Source: Micropterus salmoides (taxonomy: Eukaryota > Chordata > Actinopteri > Centrarchiformes > Centrarchidae). From it: a DNA stretch of 64,000 bases. Shown in pieces: positions 1 through 13,443 of this stretch. The notes beneath the pieces are model-generated. The model made no database searches. It worked only from the letters and a program-made list of their open reading frames with translations, and was not told the DNA's origin. The first letter of the stretch is position 1. Each line of letters starts with the position of its first letter. The stretch spans positions 20,387,457 to 20,451,456 of the forward strand of contig NW_024040707.1 in the NCBI RefSeq assembly GCF_014851395.1, read 5' to 3'. Both the position numbers and the translations under genes were made by a program.

Positions 1-69
1 GAAATGACTCTTGATGATCCAACAAATCCAACAGTGCCTCCCTCAGTACAGAAAAGAGTAATGCCTTAA
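1..69 (+). CDS. C-terminal end of an unrecognised upstream gene (partial)
   Basis: The first base of the window lies in an open frame that runs 22 codons (E-M-T-L-D-D-P-T-N-P ... Q-K-R-V-M-P) to a TAA at 67-69. The other two forward frames stop within 15 bases. A canonical AATAAA follows about 110 bases after the stop, with a T/G-rich stretch just downstream, which is what the end of a last exon should look like. The peptide is hydrophilic and proline-rich, and I do not recognise the family. Seen: one open frame, stop and poly(A) signal. Inferred: that this is coding. A stretch of 22 codons could be open by chance, so the call rests mainly on the poly(A) context. Confidence 0.4.
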   Translation, partial: EMTLDDPTNPTVPPSVQKRVMP

Positions 70-176
70 TAGAGCAACATCCGGTGTTTTGCTTTTGTAT
101 GTTCTGTTTAGCATCAACATTCACCAGTACAGCTGAAGTCATTGTTCTGCTGTCAAGTTTGAGTCCACTGAATGTA

Positions 177-182
177 AATAAA
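177..182 (+). terminator. Poly(A) signal AATAAA of the upstream gene
   Basis: Canonical AATAAA about 110 bases after the TAA at 67-69, followed by a T-rich stretch (TGTTCCTCTTGTAGG). It fits the 3' end of the gene whose last codons open the window. AATAAA is common in AT-rich DNA, so the position after a stop codon is the main support. Confidence 0.4.
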
Positions 183-3100
183 TGTTCCTCTTGTAGGATT
201 ACGTTAAGCAGTTAAATATGAGGTACAGGCTAGTGCAGGCTTTTCTCTGCATGCACAGGTTAGGTTGGAATACATACAGGATTACTGGGCTGATCGTAGT
301 CTTATTGGTTAATCCCATCAATAAAGATGGGGAAATTTCTTAGTCAGGACCATCAGTCTGATTATCTGTATCTGTTTTTGAGAGAATTGTTTTTGCAATA
401 TTTATTTCACCACAGTCTAGATTAAAGTGAGGTGAGGGGATAAATTATATGTTTTTAAAAGTCACATAACTGATAATAGTTATATCATGAAAGTGTGTTA
501 TTAGTAATGTGGCTTAATTTGTAATTTAAATGTAATTGTTCCTGTAATTGTCTGATTGAATCCTGTATACTGTGATTCATGTATTTGGTAAGCTGACAGA
601 TTAGGAGAATTTTTTTCGCTGCTCGGTTTCTTTGCAAACATAATGGAGCAAATCAAGTAACTGAGTGTATAACACAAATTACATTTATGTAAAGTATAGA
701 ATTCGTAGGGAAGTGGTCTTGGAGGATGGTGGGCGTACAAAGCACAAGACTCTGACAACAGACACCAGGGTTTGCATCCTGAATACAACTTGTGGTTACG
801 TTTAGACAACAAAATCAGTTCGGTTATAGTTAAGGAAATATCATAGTTTCAGTCAATAAACACGTTGTGTCTCATGTCACTGTGGACTTTTTCAATATCA
901 AACAAATACCTCGCTCTTTCCTTCACCTTAACCAAATGCTGTGAGGGCCTAAACTCAACTGTTCAAAGGTTTAAACATTGTTTGATAGCAAGCAGATATT
1001 ACAGGAAAAGGAAGTTTCCTTACTTTTATAAAAATGTAGTCCTGTTGGTGTTGTGTTTTCTTGTTGCAAACTGCATATTAGTATATACCAGTATATAAAC
1101 ACAGTTGGTATAACCACTTTCATAGGAAAAATGTTGGATTCCACACTTGACCTTTATCAGAATATCCAAACTGACTATTTCCCAGGTTAACTTGTCTTCT
1201 TTAGTGGGTGATGAAGCTCTACCAGAAGAAATTTTAAAACTCTCTGCATCCCAACTACTGCTCAGTGCCCACTCAGAGAAGCATCACAGGGATACAAGCC
1301 GTGCGTGCACGGACCCTGTTACTGCCACTGCTGGACACTTCCATCCTTGTGAGTGGGTCTGATAACAGGATAGACACCTAAGTGTGAAAGAATCCTCCCT
1401 CCTCTTTTACTGCAGCCCCCAACAGAGCTGCACCATCCTCCTGACTGCCCAATAAAAACAAGTAAAAGGCTGACATTGCACTTCATTTAACATTGCATGC
1501 CTTCACTCTGCCTCTTACTTAGACCATTGTCATCTGCAGGGACTTGGCATTGTTGAGAGGTTCATGTTGTCCGTAAACCAAAACTCCAGACAACAATAGA
1601 TGGGCAGCTGTTTCCCGGGCACGCAGTGTGTTTTGTGTCCTACAAGCAGGTGCTTTCTCATGATGTCATTTTGTTGGATGACAAACGTAGCTTGAGTTTC
1701 CAAGTGACTAATGTCATCCCGTAATGGACTAATTTCCTTTTCTTGTTGTAAATGTGAAAAAAAAGTTTTCATTCTCTTTTTATGTGTTGGAAACTATAAA
1801 TTCAACTTGTGAATCCAAGACCACAAGATGTGTAATAAGCCTCAAATTCAGCAAGAACATACTATGAGTATGAGGACCATCATACATTACCTTAAGGCTT
1901 AAACTCATAAGTCCTACTCTCAGTTGAATCTAGCCTAAATCTGACCTTGAACCGTGAACGCAAATCTGAAATAGCTTCAAGTGAGTTACAGTGAAATGAC
2001 CTAGCTTCATAAAAAAGCCTACAATTTGAAGATACGATACTCAATATAGCTCACACAAGGATAGCAAAACAAGGAAAGGCAAACCCATTAAATCATCTCA
2101 GAGTTGAGTGTGTAAATGGCTCAGTTGATTTGGCCTGGGTGAGGAGGATGTGCACTCTTTAGAGGATCATTCACAGTGAGGTGTCAGGTGTTAGAGGTGG
2201 GTTTTGTCCAACACTTCCCCAGGGCAAGACTCGCAGTGGGCCATGACTTCATCCCGCATGCCTGCTGGCTTTTGACTCCTCTTGACTGTACTGAAGTGTG
2301 TCCACAGAGAAACCACAGGAAGGAAAGGAGCTACAAACCCACATTGATCATCATTTGGACACAACTCAGTTTTTCTTGCTCATAAACAAAAGATCTTTCA
2401 ATAACTAGAAATGTTTGGATTACTGTTCTTCGTATTTGTGTTTGTGCTATTTTACTCTTCAGCTGTAAGGGGGTACGCCACTGGTATCAGTATCAGTGGA
2501 GACACAGTCTATTTATTCTTTCTTTTTCAACTTCCATGCTTTCAAACTTCAACCTACTTTTCTTTATCTTTCTGAATGCTCTTTTCCCCTCCTTTTGTTA
2601 TGCATTTTTCAGTCTTTGGTTTACAGCAGGTCCACAGTGGATAGGGACATGTTTGCTGTCTCTCTCACCAGAAGCGGTTGGCAAAATGCTGGGCAAATAT
2701 GCTCATGCAAAGTCAACCCTACTGAAGGGAATTGTGGGTTGTTTGTTGGCGTATGTAGGGTGAGATCTGTGCCCTGACCGCATGGGCCACCCTTTTTACA
2801 ACTGTCACGTGTGCATACTCACAGTGGTGACAGATGCTTTTCTCGCTGCTTGTACTGTAGCTTTTTGTCCTCCTGAGTCAAACAGGCAACGCTCATACTC
2901 ACCCACGGAGTGTCTTTGAAGTCCCGGGTGGAGAGGGAGGGTCTGTCCAGTGTCATGCAGAACACTTAGTAGACCAAACAAATTCCATGGGTCACTGAAG
3001 AAGAAAAAGAACATACTGATGTACTGTTACGTCTTCAGAAAAACAAGTGTACTGTGTTGTATCAAAGTTGTAGACTTTTACAAGACATCTTATTTTTGTC

Positions 3101-6100
3101 CATTGCTAAAGTTTGGACCACATGGTTGTTTCAATATAACATATGTCAAGATCATGTCATCTTTATACTTTGTACGATATTTTCCTTCTGCATAGAAAAG
3201 TGGCATCCTTCAAAGTTAAACTTCATTACTACTGTTTACACCAACTTCACATACACCCCAATTACTTTGCAAGTCATGCTGATTCCTTGACATGTTTTCT
3301 CAAACCTAATAACCTCGCAGTAAACCTTTCTCAAAGCTTGTAACCTGCAACACTTCACCTTCAGGAACATCTTGTGCTAGGTAATGAGAGGCCAGAGCTC
3401 TTATTTAACTGACCCTGCATGGAGTGAGCTGTGTTATGCGTGAATTCAAATCCAGCTGGTTTGGGCAGTGTTCCAGACTGGACAGGACAGTCTGACTGGT
3501 TTTATTGTCTGCTGCAGTAGCAGAACAGGTCTGCTCCTGTCCAGTAGGCCGCCAAGGTCTCCAGAGATTCAATAAACCTACTGAACTGTCTACAACAAAT
3601 GCTTTTGTACATAACAACAACACACACATACACTGTGTATGGTCTTCTTTTTGGCAATAGCGTGTCTGTGCCTCGCAAACATCATCAGACCAACATTGAG
3701 GTAGAGGAAGATTCAAAGACATAGCAAGCAATGAAAAAGTTTTTTCCTGAAGAAGTAGGGGAGCTAAGTAAACTTTGTTAGACCACTTTACAGCACAGTT
3801 TAGAAAGAAGTGCCAGTAAATAGGTGGCTTTCGCAACCTTTGTTGGTCCCCTTGTGGCAAATGAGAGACGTGTCACCTTGCAGCGATGTGTGAGTTCACA
3901 CACGTATTGTTTCCAGCATGACTCATGCTAAGTAATCCATTAGCAGTGATAGAACTGAATAGACAAAGGCAATTAGATGTTAAAAAAAAATAAAAAAATA
4001 GAAGGACATCTGTACATTCAAAAAAAGACTTTACAGTTTTCATTAACAGAGTTGCCCCTTCAAGCTTTTATGTGCCTTTTCCACAGTATTTCCATGTTCC
4101 CTCCCTGTGTGCCTATGGAGGAAGTGACTTGTTGCAGCAGCACAAAAGCATGCCACCTAATAAAGTCAGGGGGAAATAGGTAAAAGAAAGCAGTGAGCAC
4201 CAAAGGAGAAAGCAAAGAGGACAAGGGTGTGAAAACACTCAGGGAGAACGGTTTTATGGCTCCATGTTAATGGAAGTGATTTAAAAAAGAATCCCATATT
4301 CCTAGAGGGCTGAAAGAGACAGGAGAGAGCCGAGGGCAAAAGGAAGAGGGATGTACCGCTATAAAACAGCTGCTGTTCACTTTTACCCAATGAGCCTCTA
4401 AACAAAGACACAATGGAAAAGTCACTACATACATATGATACTGAAAAGCATATGACATCCTTGCAGAAAATGATATGGTACAGCATTAACGACCTTCTGA
4501 AAAATATTCAGTCGGACCATACAATGTGTCATATTATTCTGTTTGTATTCTCTTAGTATTTACATTTGACGAAGCAACTCACTCATTTGTGCAGATCTTT
4601 CCAAATGCCAAAAAGCACTTATCGATCATTTACAAAGATGGAAGGCGTACTTCAAAAGTGTCAGAGGGGATCAAAACAGTTTGTTTTCTGTATCTCTGTC
4701 TTTGTCATTTTAAGGTCTCTCTTCAGCCCCACAGCTCAGCCATTTTTAAGCCAGACTAGACCCTCTATCTCTGGGTTTTGTTCTGTGAGCCTCCTGCTGG
4801 AAGCTGAGCCCTAAGACAAAGCCCTGTTTACACTAATGGCCCACTAGGCCTTTGGCCACAGAAACAAATAACAGTGGGGGGAAGTCAATAGAATTTAACA
4901 TTTTGACATTTTTCCACCAGCTCTCAAAACCAATATTGACCCAGCTCCCCTGCATGGCTGTCTTTAGACCAGGCATACAAATCAAGCCAATGCAGCCAGA
5001 ACCACAGGCAGCCAGTCGAGGGGTGAGGCCAACAATAGCCTGCCCAGGATGGGGCTCTCCCACTGGGCAGGCAGAGCAGCCACTGTCCCTGGTCTCAAGC
5101 TGGTCCACAGAGGCCTGATGTATGAAAGAGCTCATGCTATCCCACCCGCTTTAATGATTCCATCTGAGAAGGCCAATTGTGTCTGTACTCCAGACCCTGC
5201 TGGTGAGTGAGGTGGACAAGTAGAAGGGACAGTGGGGGCGCTCACATGTGCAGAACAACCCCATAGTGGGCCAGTACTTCTCAAAGGCCAGATTACAATC
5301 AATTAGAGCCTAATGAGCGGGAAGCTGGACTTGTAACCTGTTGCAGCAGGGTAGTTGTTTAGAAAGCTCCCAGTTGGCAGACACATCAATAACCTCTGAA
5401 ATAGCTCCAGACTGAAAGCAAGACGCAGCAGGAAGTGCCTGAGTGCGTGGTTGTCTATATCTGATTCTTGCCTCTGTCCCTTTGCCCAACCTGACTTTGT
5501 TGTGCAGTGGCTGAGGGCACGGGGACAGAGAACAAGAACACCAAGCAAAACAACATGGTACTCTAAAACATACTTTCTATTGTGCATTTTTTACTTGCAT
5601 GGATTCTTCTTATCGGCCATGATGACAAGGCTTATGGTAGCAGGTGTTTGACCCAAGAGCTCATGCAGAGAGAGCAAACAAAAAACATTAGAGGCATTCA
5701 TAAACATAACAATCAACAGGTTGTATTCTCCTTTCTAGCATGTATGCGAGCATGTCGGCTCGCTTGCATATGTGACTCTAAAAGAAGGATGTTAGCTGCC
5801 GTCATAGAAAAGGCAGAGTGTGTGAGCACTCTGCCCAGCAGGGGAGATTGTCCTCAGGCTGCTTTTACCTGTGGAGCCCTCTTTTCTATGGAAACAGTTC
5901 TTTACATGGCAGGTCGGCCCACAGCAGGGGGATGAGGGTGGTCATATAAGAGAAGGTGAAGCAGCAGGAGTAAAAGCGACGTTCCGGCCTGAGGTGAAAT
6001 CAGGAAGGAGTTGAGTGGTGGGGGCAAGTGAAAGCAAAGGTCTTCTAAACTGCTCTCCAACAGGATTGAGTTTACACGTCCCTTTTTCAATATTAGATCA

Positions 6101-8899
6101 TCTCTGCAAATAGAAAAATTGTGTATTTGCAGAAATTCAAATTCAAATTTAACAACAGCATGCCTTTTTGCTTAAGTACAAGCTCAAAGTGTTCGCTTGG
6201 TTGCATTCTGAAAATGAATGAGCAATCAGACCAAACACAGCACTGTGTTAAAAAACCCGCAAGGGGCTGTGTTTTCTGGTGTGTTGCACCAGACACCATT
6301 GAGATGATGAAATATGATCCAGGAAGGCCAGTTTGAGGTACAGTTGTGTGACCACTGCATCGTGGTTTATAATAATGTTTGGAAGGATTTTACAGCTAAA
6401 GAAATAATGGTGAGATTAATTCATCCTTCGTAAAGTAATCTACCAGTAACAAACACATGCAAGTGTATGATTTGTCAAATTGTAGTGTGTTGCTGGATGA
6501 CACTGACATTGCGGTAAAAGCTGAGCTAGTTTTACCAAATGACATTTGTTTGCCTTCTGTGTTGTGTTTTTCATGCAGTGCTAAAGTCTGTCTAAACACA
6601 AAAAACTCCTACCACCTCTACGAACAGTATCTTACAAGAAAGAGAGTCTCTGATGCAGTTCATGTTCTTCAAAACCCAGATTATGTAACAAGACAATCAT
6701 ATGGTTGAGTGAGGAATGATGGACACTTCTCACCCTCAACAGTCTACGTAGCGGAACAGGAGGGACCACCAACCTGTTTTCAAATTTGTGAAAATGGCAG
6801 CCGAGATGCATCAGCTGCGATTGCACACACAAGCAAGTAAAAGTATGTTCATTTTTATTAATTTTAATAAAATTGAACTGAAATATTCAAAATAAAATTT
6901 GGTCAAACGTTGGTGATAATGACCTGCCCGGTTACAATTAAAAAGAAGAACAAGAAGAACAAGAACAAGAGGTCAAATGTTGCGATTGGGATTTCCGGTG
7001 AGTGCACAATGGCCATGTTTGATTTGAGACAACACTAACTGTAGAAATTCAGGTACTACACAAGTAAGTACATAGTGTACACAGTGTACTACATATTAGT
7101 GTACTAACAGAAGTATCCCAATTGAGACAGAGCATACATCACATGTCAAAACACACCCACACACCCTGCCAGACATCAGCTATAAAAATATAAAATATGT
7201 AGATGCCTTAACTGAACTATTACTTTAAACTGAGTATTTGCAGTAACCGAGTTTTGAGCTCACAAACCCACTGAAAGCTGAAAGAGACTGATTCTATCCT
7301 TTCAGTGGGACGATATTAAAAAGACCTCACCCCTTTAAATCTCTGTCTCCACATGCTCTGCTTCTCATGTTCTGATTGTTGTGGGAACACTCACAAGCCC
7401 CAACCGATCATTGTAATATATGATGCTGTGTGTTTCCTCATGGCAAGCAGTTGGGTACCACCGGTCACCACTGTGCTGAAACACTTTTAATCAACCAGAA
7501 CCTACTGTGAAAGCCCGAGCCCCACCCGACTCCCCACCTGCCAAAACCGAGCAGTTCACCTCAGCAACCTCAAAGCGACAGCTAGTATTTAGTAATATCG
7601 TGTGGCAGTCCTGCAGCTTCTACTATAATGTACCCACTGACAGCACTAACCTCTCACAGCCCTGGTACCCCCTTCTAAGGTTATATTACAACACAGTGGG
7701 AGCTCTGAGAGCGTAGAGGAGGAAAAGGAATGATTGTTTGGAAGTTCTCAAGACAAGCTGGCATTTTCCCAGGCTACAGTGGGGGTAGGCTCTCTCCCAG
7801 CATGCCCTGTTCTGTGTAGTTTGATTAAAATTGTGAAGTACACAGAGTTGCTCAAGTATATGGTCTTTGTTAGCCCTTTTCTTCCAACTACCCATCACCC
7901 CATCTTTTTGAGTCAAAAGTGGCCACACAGTGGCATTTTGACCCTCAAGGCCCTTTGTGGGTTTTCCCAATGTAATCATTCCTAGAAACATAGCGTAGGC
8001 GACATTATTCAAAGTGAAACTGTTTGTGGTGAAAAAATATACAACCTGGTATAAATGACAGAACTGGTCATTGGTTTCATGATGAAATAATGGAGAGTGA
8101 AAAAAAATTTTAGTCTGGATCCAACGCATACATGTAAGATTACAGATTGCTGAAGAACAGGAGACCAGAAAGTTTTGCCTGCATGGGCGTCGGGCCAGTA
8201 TTACAACACTGTTACAGTCCACTGTGGTTTAAGAATCGTACAAGATTAGGCGAGAACTTACAGTGAACCCAGGGAGAGAAATGACATCATCATCACCAGC
8301 AGCACGGCCAAATGTTGGCAGGTGTTTCTTTCTCCTGGCGCTTCCTCAGTGTTGCAGGAAATCACTGATATCAAGTGAAGCGTTACAACTCAGATTTAGA
8401 TTCAGATTTTTTTTTTGTATGTTCTAACTTCAATTGTGCAGTGTGGTGGGTCAGTGATTAGCATAATTTCCTCAAAGCAAAAAACTCCTGGCTTTCAATC
8501 CCAGCTGGTATGTAATGATGTAGTGCAATGTATGACGTGTGTATGATATACTGTATGTTTCATACATCTTCCATATGTATGTTTGATAGAATAGATATGC
8601 CATCTAAAGCCTCAGAAATGTTCATTGATTGCATGTTTCTCTAAATTTTAATTTAACAACATTGTAAAAAAAAAACAATTTCATCGTCATTTAAATGAAA
8701 TACAGACTGATATTGACCAAATTCAAAGCCATTCCTTCATTAGCTGTTGGAAAACTGGAATATACAGTTTAAATTGACAGAGATAAACAAAGACAAGTTG
8801 TGTCGTGTAATTTCTACTAGTAAGTTCTTCTGCATTGGGTTTGTTTAAAAATACAAAAAACTTGGGACTGTACTTTTAAGGGAAACTCCTGTGACTTAT

Positions 8900-9010
8900 T
8901 ATTGCACTTCCATAAAGTTAGGGCACTTGCTAAAGAAAACTTAAAAAAGAATGGTAGCAAAGACCGAGTTATCCTGTCTTTTAGTCTTATACTTTTAATA
9001 AGCATCTCTT
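8900..9010. repeat. Copy of a dispersed fish repeat (family also at 38.8 and 47.5 kb)
   Basis: Contains the string CACTTCCATAAAGTTA, shared with position 47458, and then a block resembling TTATCCTGTCTTTTAGTCT that matches the ATCCTGACTGTTAGTCTCTT block of the copy at 47.5 kb and the corresponding block at 38.9 kb. Three related copies in 64 kb show a dispersed repeat. I cannot assign a superfamily from these divergent fragments. Confidence 0.45.
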
Positions 9011-9181
9011 TGTTAGATTTTACCTGCCTTGCAAATAGCCACGTCTTCCATCTCCAAGCCCCCAGATTATTAACGCAAGCTTTTCATTTAATATTAAGTA
9101 AACCCGGTAACCCTGCTTCACTTCAAACCCACTTCCAACACTCATCTACTATTAAGCCTAATATCAGAAAAATATCCTAGA

Positions 9182-9260
9182 CCAGTTGTTCTTAACCTCG
9201 GGGTCGCGAAATATTTTCAACTTCAGAAAGGGGTCAGACTGCCAGAAAGGTTAGACTATA
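9182..9260 (+). mobile_element. hAT-like element end fragment
   Basis: The sequence CCAGTTGTTCTTAACCTCGGGGTCGCG resembles the well-known terminal sequence of vertebrate hAT-type non-autonomous elements (CAGTGGTTCTCAACC followed by GGGGTCGCG). A second GGGGTCAGACTGCC block follows. No matching opposite end or target-site duplication was found, so this is a truncated fossil. Confidence 0.5.
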
Positions 9261-12200
9261 TATTTATCAAATCTACATGCGAACATGAATATATGCTTAA
9301 CATTCTCTCAAATATGATTGTGATAAGAGGCATTATCTCATCTTAATATTCAATGAATGGCTTGATCCCAGTAGATAATTTCTGTGTTAATTGCAACACT
9401 GCTTTCTCATTACGCCTTTCAAATCATAGTCGAGTGGGAAAAACCGTTAACGTCAGTCTCCGACTCAGTCTGAGACTGAGATATTAAGGAAGTTTTACTG
9501 TTCTTCCCATTCTGCAAACATTGTGAGAATGCAGCATGAGCGTGACTGCACACATTCTGATCATTCAGGCATACAGTCCCAGAGTTGATTATTCTGCAGT
9601 GTGAAAGGGTTGTAGCTCTGAGATGTTTTAGGAGCTGACTGCATTGGTAATGCTGACCTCTGACCGTCTGCTTTTGTTGTGCCTCATTAAGCAGGGGGAA
9701 CACGTCAGCCAATAGTACTTATTACCCTTTCTGTTATGGCAACTACCAAGCAAATAAGCTTCAACTTGCTGCTTGTTACTTAAGCTTTCTATTTGGCCTC
9801 TGGCATCATACAAGTGAAGAGTCTCTTTCCTTGGAAAGCTGCACTCCCTGAGACCCAGACGAGCTCTGGAGCACTTGTCAGGGACCTGCCGTATTGTAGC
9901 GTGAATGGTGCGGCCTCAATGCAAATTCTTCCACACTCTCAGGCGGCAAAGGCCAGCATTGACTGACTGGTTGTGTTAATATAGCTGCCTTTCAGTCCTA
10001 CTTGATCCACAGTCTTCTGGACCTCAATGGCAAAAGAGTTTAAAACATCTGAAGTGTCAGCGCAAGAATGTGCCATTCAGCTTCGAAGCGATGCATCATT
10101 AACAAATGTCAGGGCACAAACAACCAGCTGCGGTTAAACAAACCAGGGAGGTAGGCTCTACAGTTTACCTCACCGTTGAGGCTCTGTTGTCAGCCATTGA
10201 TAACCTTGTGCATTGAGTGGTTTCAGGGAAGAGTCGTTTTAACACGGTGGGTGATCCACATCAACAGGAAGCAAACAAAACGGAAGATTTGGAGGAGGAA
10301 ATATGTGGCTGTACAACCCATTTGTATAACCACAAATAGGTTGTGGAGTGGATGTGTTTTTACTGCAGAGGGAGGGGCATGTGCCCTCTCTCACTCAATC
10401 CGCCCAGTGCTGCTTGGATGCTCTCAAGATACGCAAGGGACGGCCTATGCCCTCAGTAGCAAAACGCCCACTCTCACCAGCTGGCTGAGTCAGACCCAGA
10501 GGGCAGCCAGGGCACAGCACACGCAGACATTTGACTCAGGCTTGTTCTGTGTAGACTCCAGGCCTGAGGGTGTGCACTGCAGGGCTGTGCACTCCAGCTG
10601 TGATTTACAGGCTAGTTTTGACAAGGTTGCAACCTGTGCAGGACGCACGGGGGGGTTGCCGGCTTCATGATCATGTTACGGCCCAGACCTAAAGATAACA
10701 CTTTTACAAGGGGCGCGGTGCTACTTATGAGTCCATTCTCAGGTTTGGCTCTCTGGATGCTAAACTGGCTCCTCAAAAATTTTATTTAACTAATTTTAAA
10801 ACCAGAGAATATAAACGGGTAACTTCAGCTCTTTGGCAGCATATTTGAGGTTTAGATTTCAGATGAAACATTTCCAAAATGTCATCCATATCTGTCTACA
10901 ATAGTAAGTGTTAAAGCTTAACAAAGTTGGCTGCACAGTTTGGTCTATGTATTTCTATATCATTGTTTTAATGCCTTCATACAAATTTACATTATTGTAT
11001 ACAGCTATCAATGATTACTTTAGAAACATTATGTCCACACAATACTCTGTATACAGTGCAATTCTGTCATTTAATGGCAAAATAAGTATTCAGATCCTTT
11101 ACTAGTAGCAAAACAACAATGTAAAACATGTAATGTAATGTAAAAAAATGTAATACACTCACTTTTATTATATAAGTGTTATATTATCTGTATTAATGAA
11201 TTATTATGATAATTAATTAATGCAAATGTCTAGCCATTTGAGGGAAGGGGAAACAAGCTGTAAACACTGACATATGAACACTCAAGGATGTGCCTCAAAA
11301 TTGTACTCAAGTACACATCTTGCACTTTCTTTGTGATCTGCTGTTTTCAGTAAAACAGATATTCATGATTGTGATTGAATATGAAAAGGAATGGGGATAG
11401 GTGTGCAGATGCTTTGATTTTCTTTTCATTTCAGTCATAGTTCTGCCAGGAACTAGTCACTTTTTCATGTCTGTTGGTGGGCCATGTGTTCTGGACTCCA
11501 CTGGAGACATTCAGACCAGGCCTTGATTGTTGTCAGCCTCTGACAGAGGCAGTAGTAATAAATGAGAGGTCAAAGGGCTGTTTCATGCTATGTGACACAC
11601 CGGCTAAAGTGGTGACAGCACAGGAGCCTGGGTGTATTACATGTGAGGACTCTGCAGAGTTGTGTGGAGGCATGCAGGAGGTGAGTGACAGTGTTACGAT
11701 GCGATTGGTCTTACCACTTCCTATTGTTCCCCTGTCACAGATAACCCCGGTGACCTGGGCCAAAGGAAGGAAGGCCATCGCTCGGTTTGAGGTGGTGAGC
11801 TTGTCAGCTCTTTGTCCTCAGATAACTTATTAACCACAGAGTCCACCGAGAGAAGAATGATTTCTCACATGGATCGCCGTATGGTTAACCCAGAGTAAAC
11901 AGCTTTTCAGGAGTCCGTCTGCAGAGAAGCAGAGACAGAGACAAGGATGGAAGGGTAATATTTGGTTTCCAAGGAATGTGAACACAAACCTGCCAGAATG
12001 AAAGAAACCACAACTTTTCATTCAAGTCAAACCTTAGTGAAATAAATTGGAAATCAGCCCCATGGTAGCCATGAACACAGAGACAAACATGCTAAGTAGG
12101 AGGCTTAAAGCCATATACTGAAGCTTTTATTTTAGATTAGGTCTAAGCTGTTCTGTTACAAACCCTATGGTTAGCTTGTTGCAGAAGCAGAGAAAATGTA

Positions 12201-13371
12201 GATACAAGCATAACAATTAGAAGTTAAGATAAAAGCAAAACAAATATTGGAAATAATTAAGCAACCAAACTTATGGAAAGGTTCAGGTGTTCAAACAGCT
12301 TTGTTTTGGGAAGATTATGATGAGGATGTCCTGTTTGAAAAGCAGAGTGATATTCTTTCCTACATATTAAACAAAAATGTCAGTTTTGTAACAATTTTGG
12401 GAATAATTACATTTGGTAAAACGTAATTTTGATTGCCAAAATAATTGATATTGAACAATATTTCATAATGATGAAGAGGTCAGCGGAAGAGGAAGGTAAA
12501 TTACCAGCTAAGAGCTAATGGCTGTAAGCCTTTGATTCAGTGTACGTACATTAATATTGTCACTATAGCATCAAAAGCTGTTTAAAGCCGATGAAGTGAA
12601 CAGTGTTAGCTGTATTTCGCTAACCCAGCTTGCAGGGCTGTATGCAGTCAGGACAGTCAGACACCAGAGACAGAACAGCGTCAGCCAGGGTCACCTCACA
12701 CCCCAGGCACATAGCTTATGTCACGTGTCTGCTGCCTTAACTGTGCACTGTGCAGCTTTGCTAATGTGTAGATCTCACTCGGATTGCTTTACAATCACTT
12801 CAGCTGTTTTATTTCGAAGGGAAGAAGTGGTGAAAATTGGCTAAATTGCTTCATCTGCAAGCAGTCAGACTGCCTTGAGGCTGGAAACTTAGAGAAGAAT
12901 TCAACCCACTGTCTAGAGGTCTACAAGTACATTGACACTAGCTAATGATGCAGTTGTATGCATAATAGTGAGGGGGGAGGAAGCAATGGACATGAAACTA
13001 CTAGGCTCAAGCAGTGGGTTTGTCAATGTTGCTAAAGATGACCCTGCTCACTATAAAAGAATATTTTGTCCTGCTGTAAGTTTAACATACCTTATTGCTG
13101 TCATATCAAAAACAATATTCAGAGTAGAAAGATTATTGACCTACACACAGCATGCTGATTTTAGGAGAACATTTTAATCTTTCAGTAAATTAAATTAACA
13201 CACAGGCACGTCTACCAGGGCCTACTGCTTCATAGAGACTGCACTTTGGCTGACACAAAAGCTGTAAAATGACAATGAAATGATTGTTGTAGGATGTCTG
13301 ATTTTGCTGGCATTATTGCATTACTACTAAATTTTTATTAAGTCAAAAAACAAACTATGGCACAGTAATCT

Positions 13372-13443
13372 AACTTTACTACCTTTATTGTGAGCATTTT
13401 GTTATGTATTTATTTTTTAACTTTACTACCTTTATTGTGAGCA
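13372..13443 (-). repeat. 25-base direct repeat at the 3' edge of the Penelope-like element
   Basis: The same 25 bases, beginning AACTTTACTACC and ending TTGTGAGCA, occur at 13372-13396 and 13419-13443, 47 bases apart. Short duplicated terminal segments are known from Penelope-like elements, which often carry partial tandem copies, so this may be a trace of such an arrangement. A local slippage duplication is the alternative. Confidence 0.6.

Larger units (their letters stand above)
200..13371. other. Noncoding stretch, no gene recognised
   Basis: About 13 kb of AT-rich DNA. The open frames here are short, overlap on both strands and resemble no protein family I know. Visible contents: an A/G-rich simple repeat near 6943-6972 (AAGAAC units), a cluster of short GTAC palindromes at 7067-7110 that looks like the end of a non-autonomous element, a hAT-end-like fragment at 9182-9260, and one copy of a dispersed repeat starting near 8900. 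Introns of the gene ending at 18925 could run through part of this interval, but I could not place an upstream exon. Confidence 0.5.

Noticed and set aside
1147..1362. A possible exon (LSSLVGDEALPEEILKLSAS) after a CCCAG
   Set aside because: The peptide looks plausible for 20 residues, but no clean donor, neighbouring exon or homology could be found.
7686..8222. Minus-strand open frame of 178 codons
   Set aside because: Long for AT-rich DNA, but it shows no family resemblance, domain or splice context, overlaps a + strand frame and has no poly(A) or promoter structure that I can support.
10176..10670. Plus-strand open frame of 164 codons
   Set aside because: Cysteine-, serine- and threonine-rich mixture without motif or homology, in a locally GC-richer patch with low stop density.
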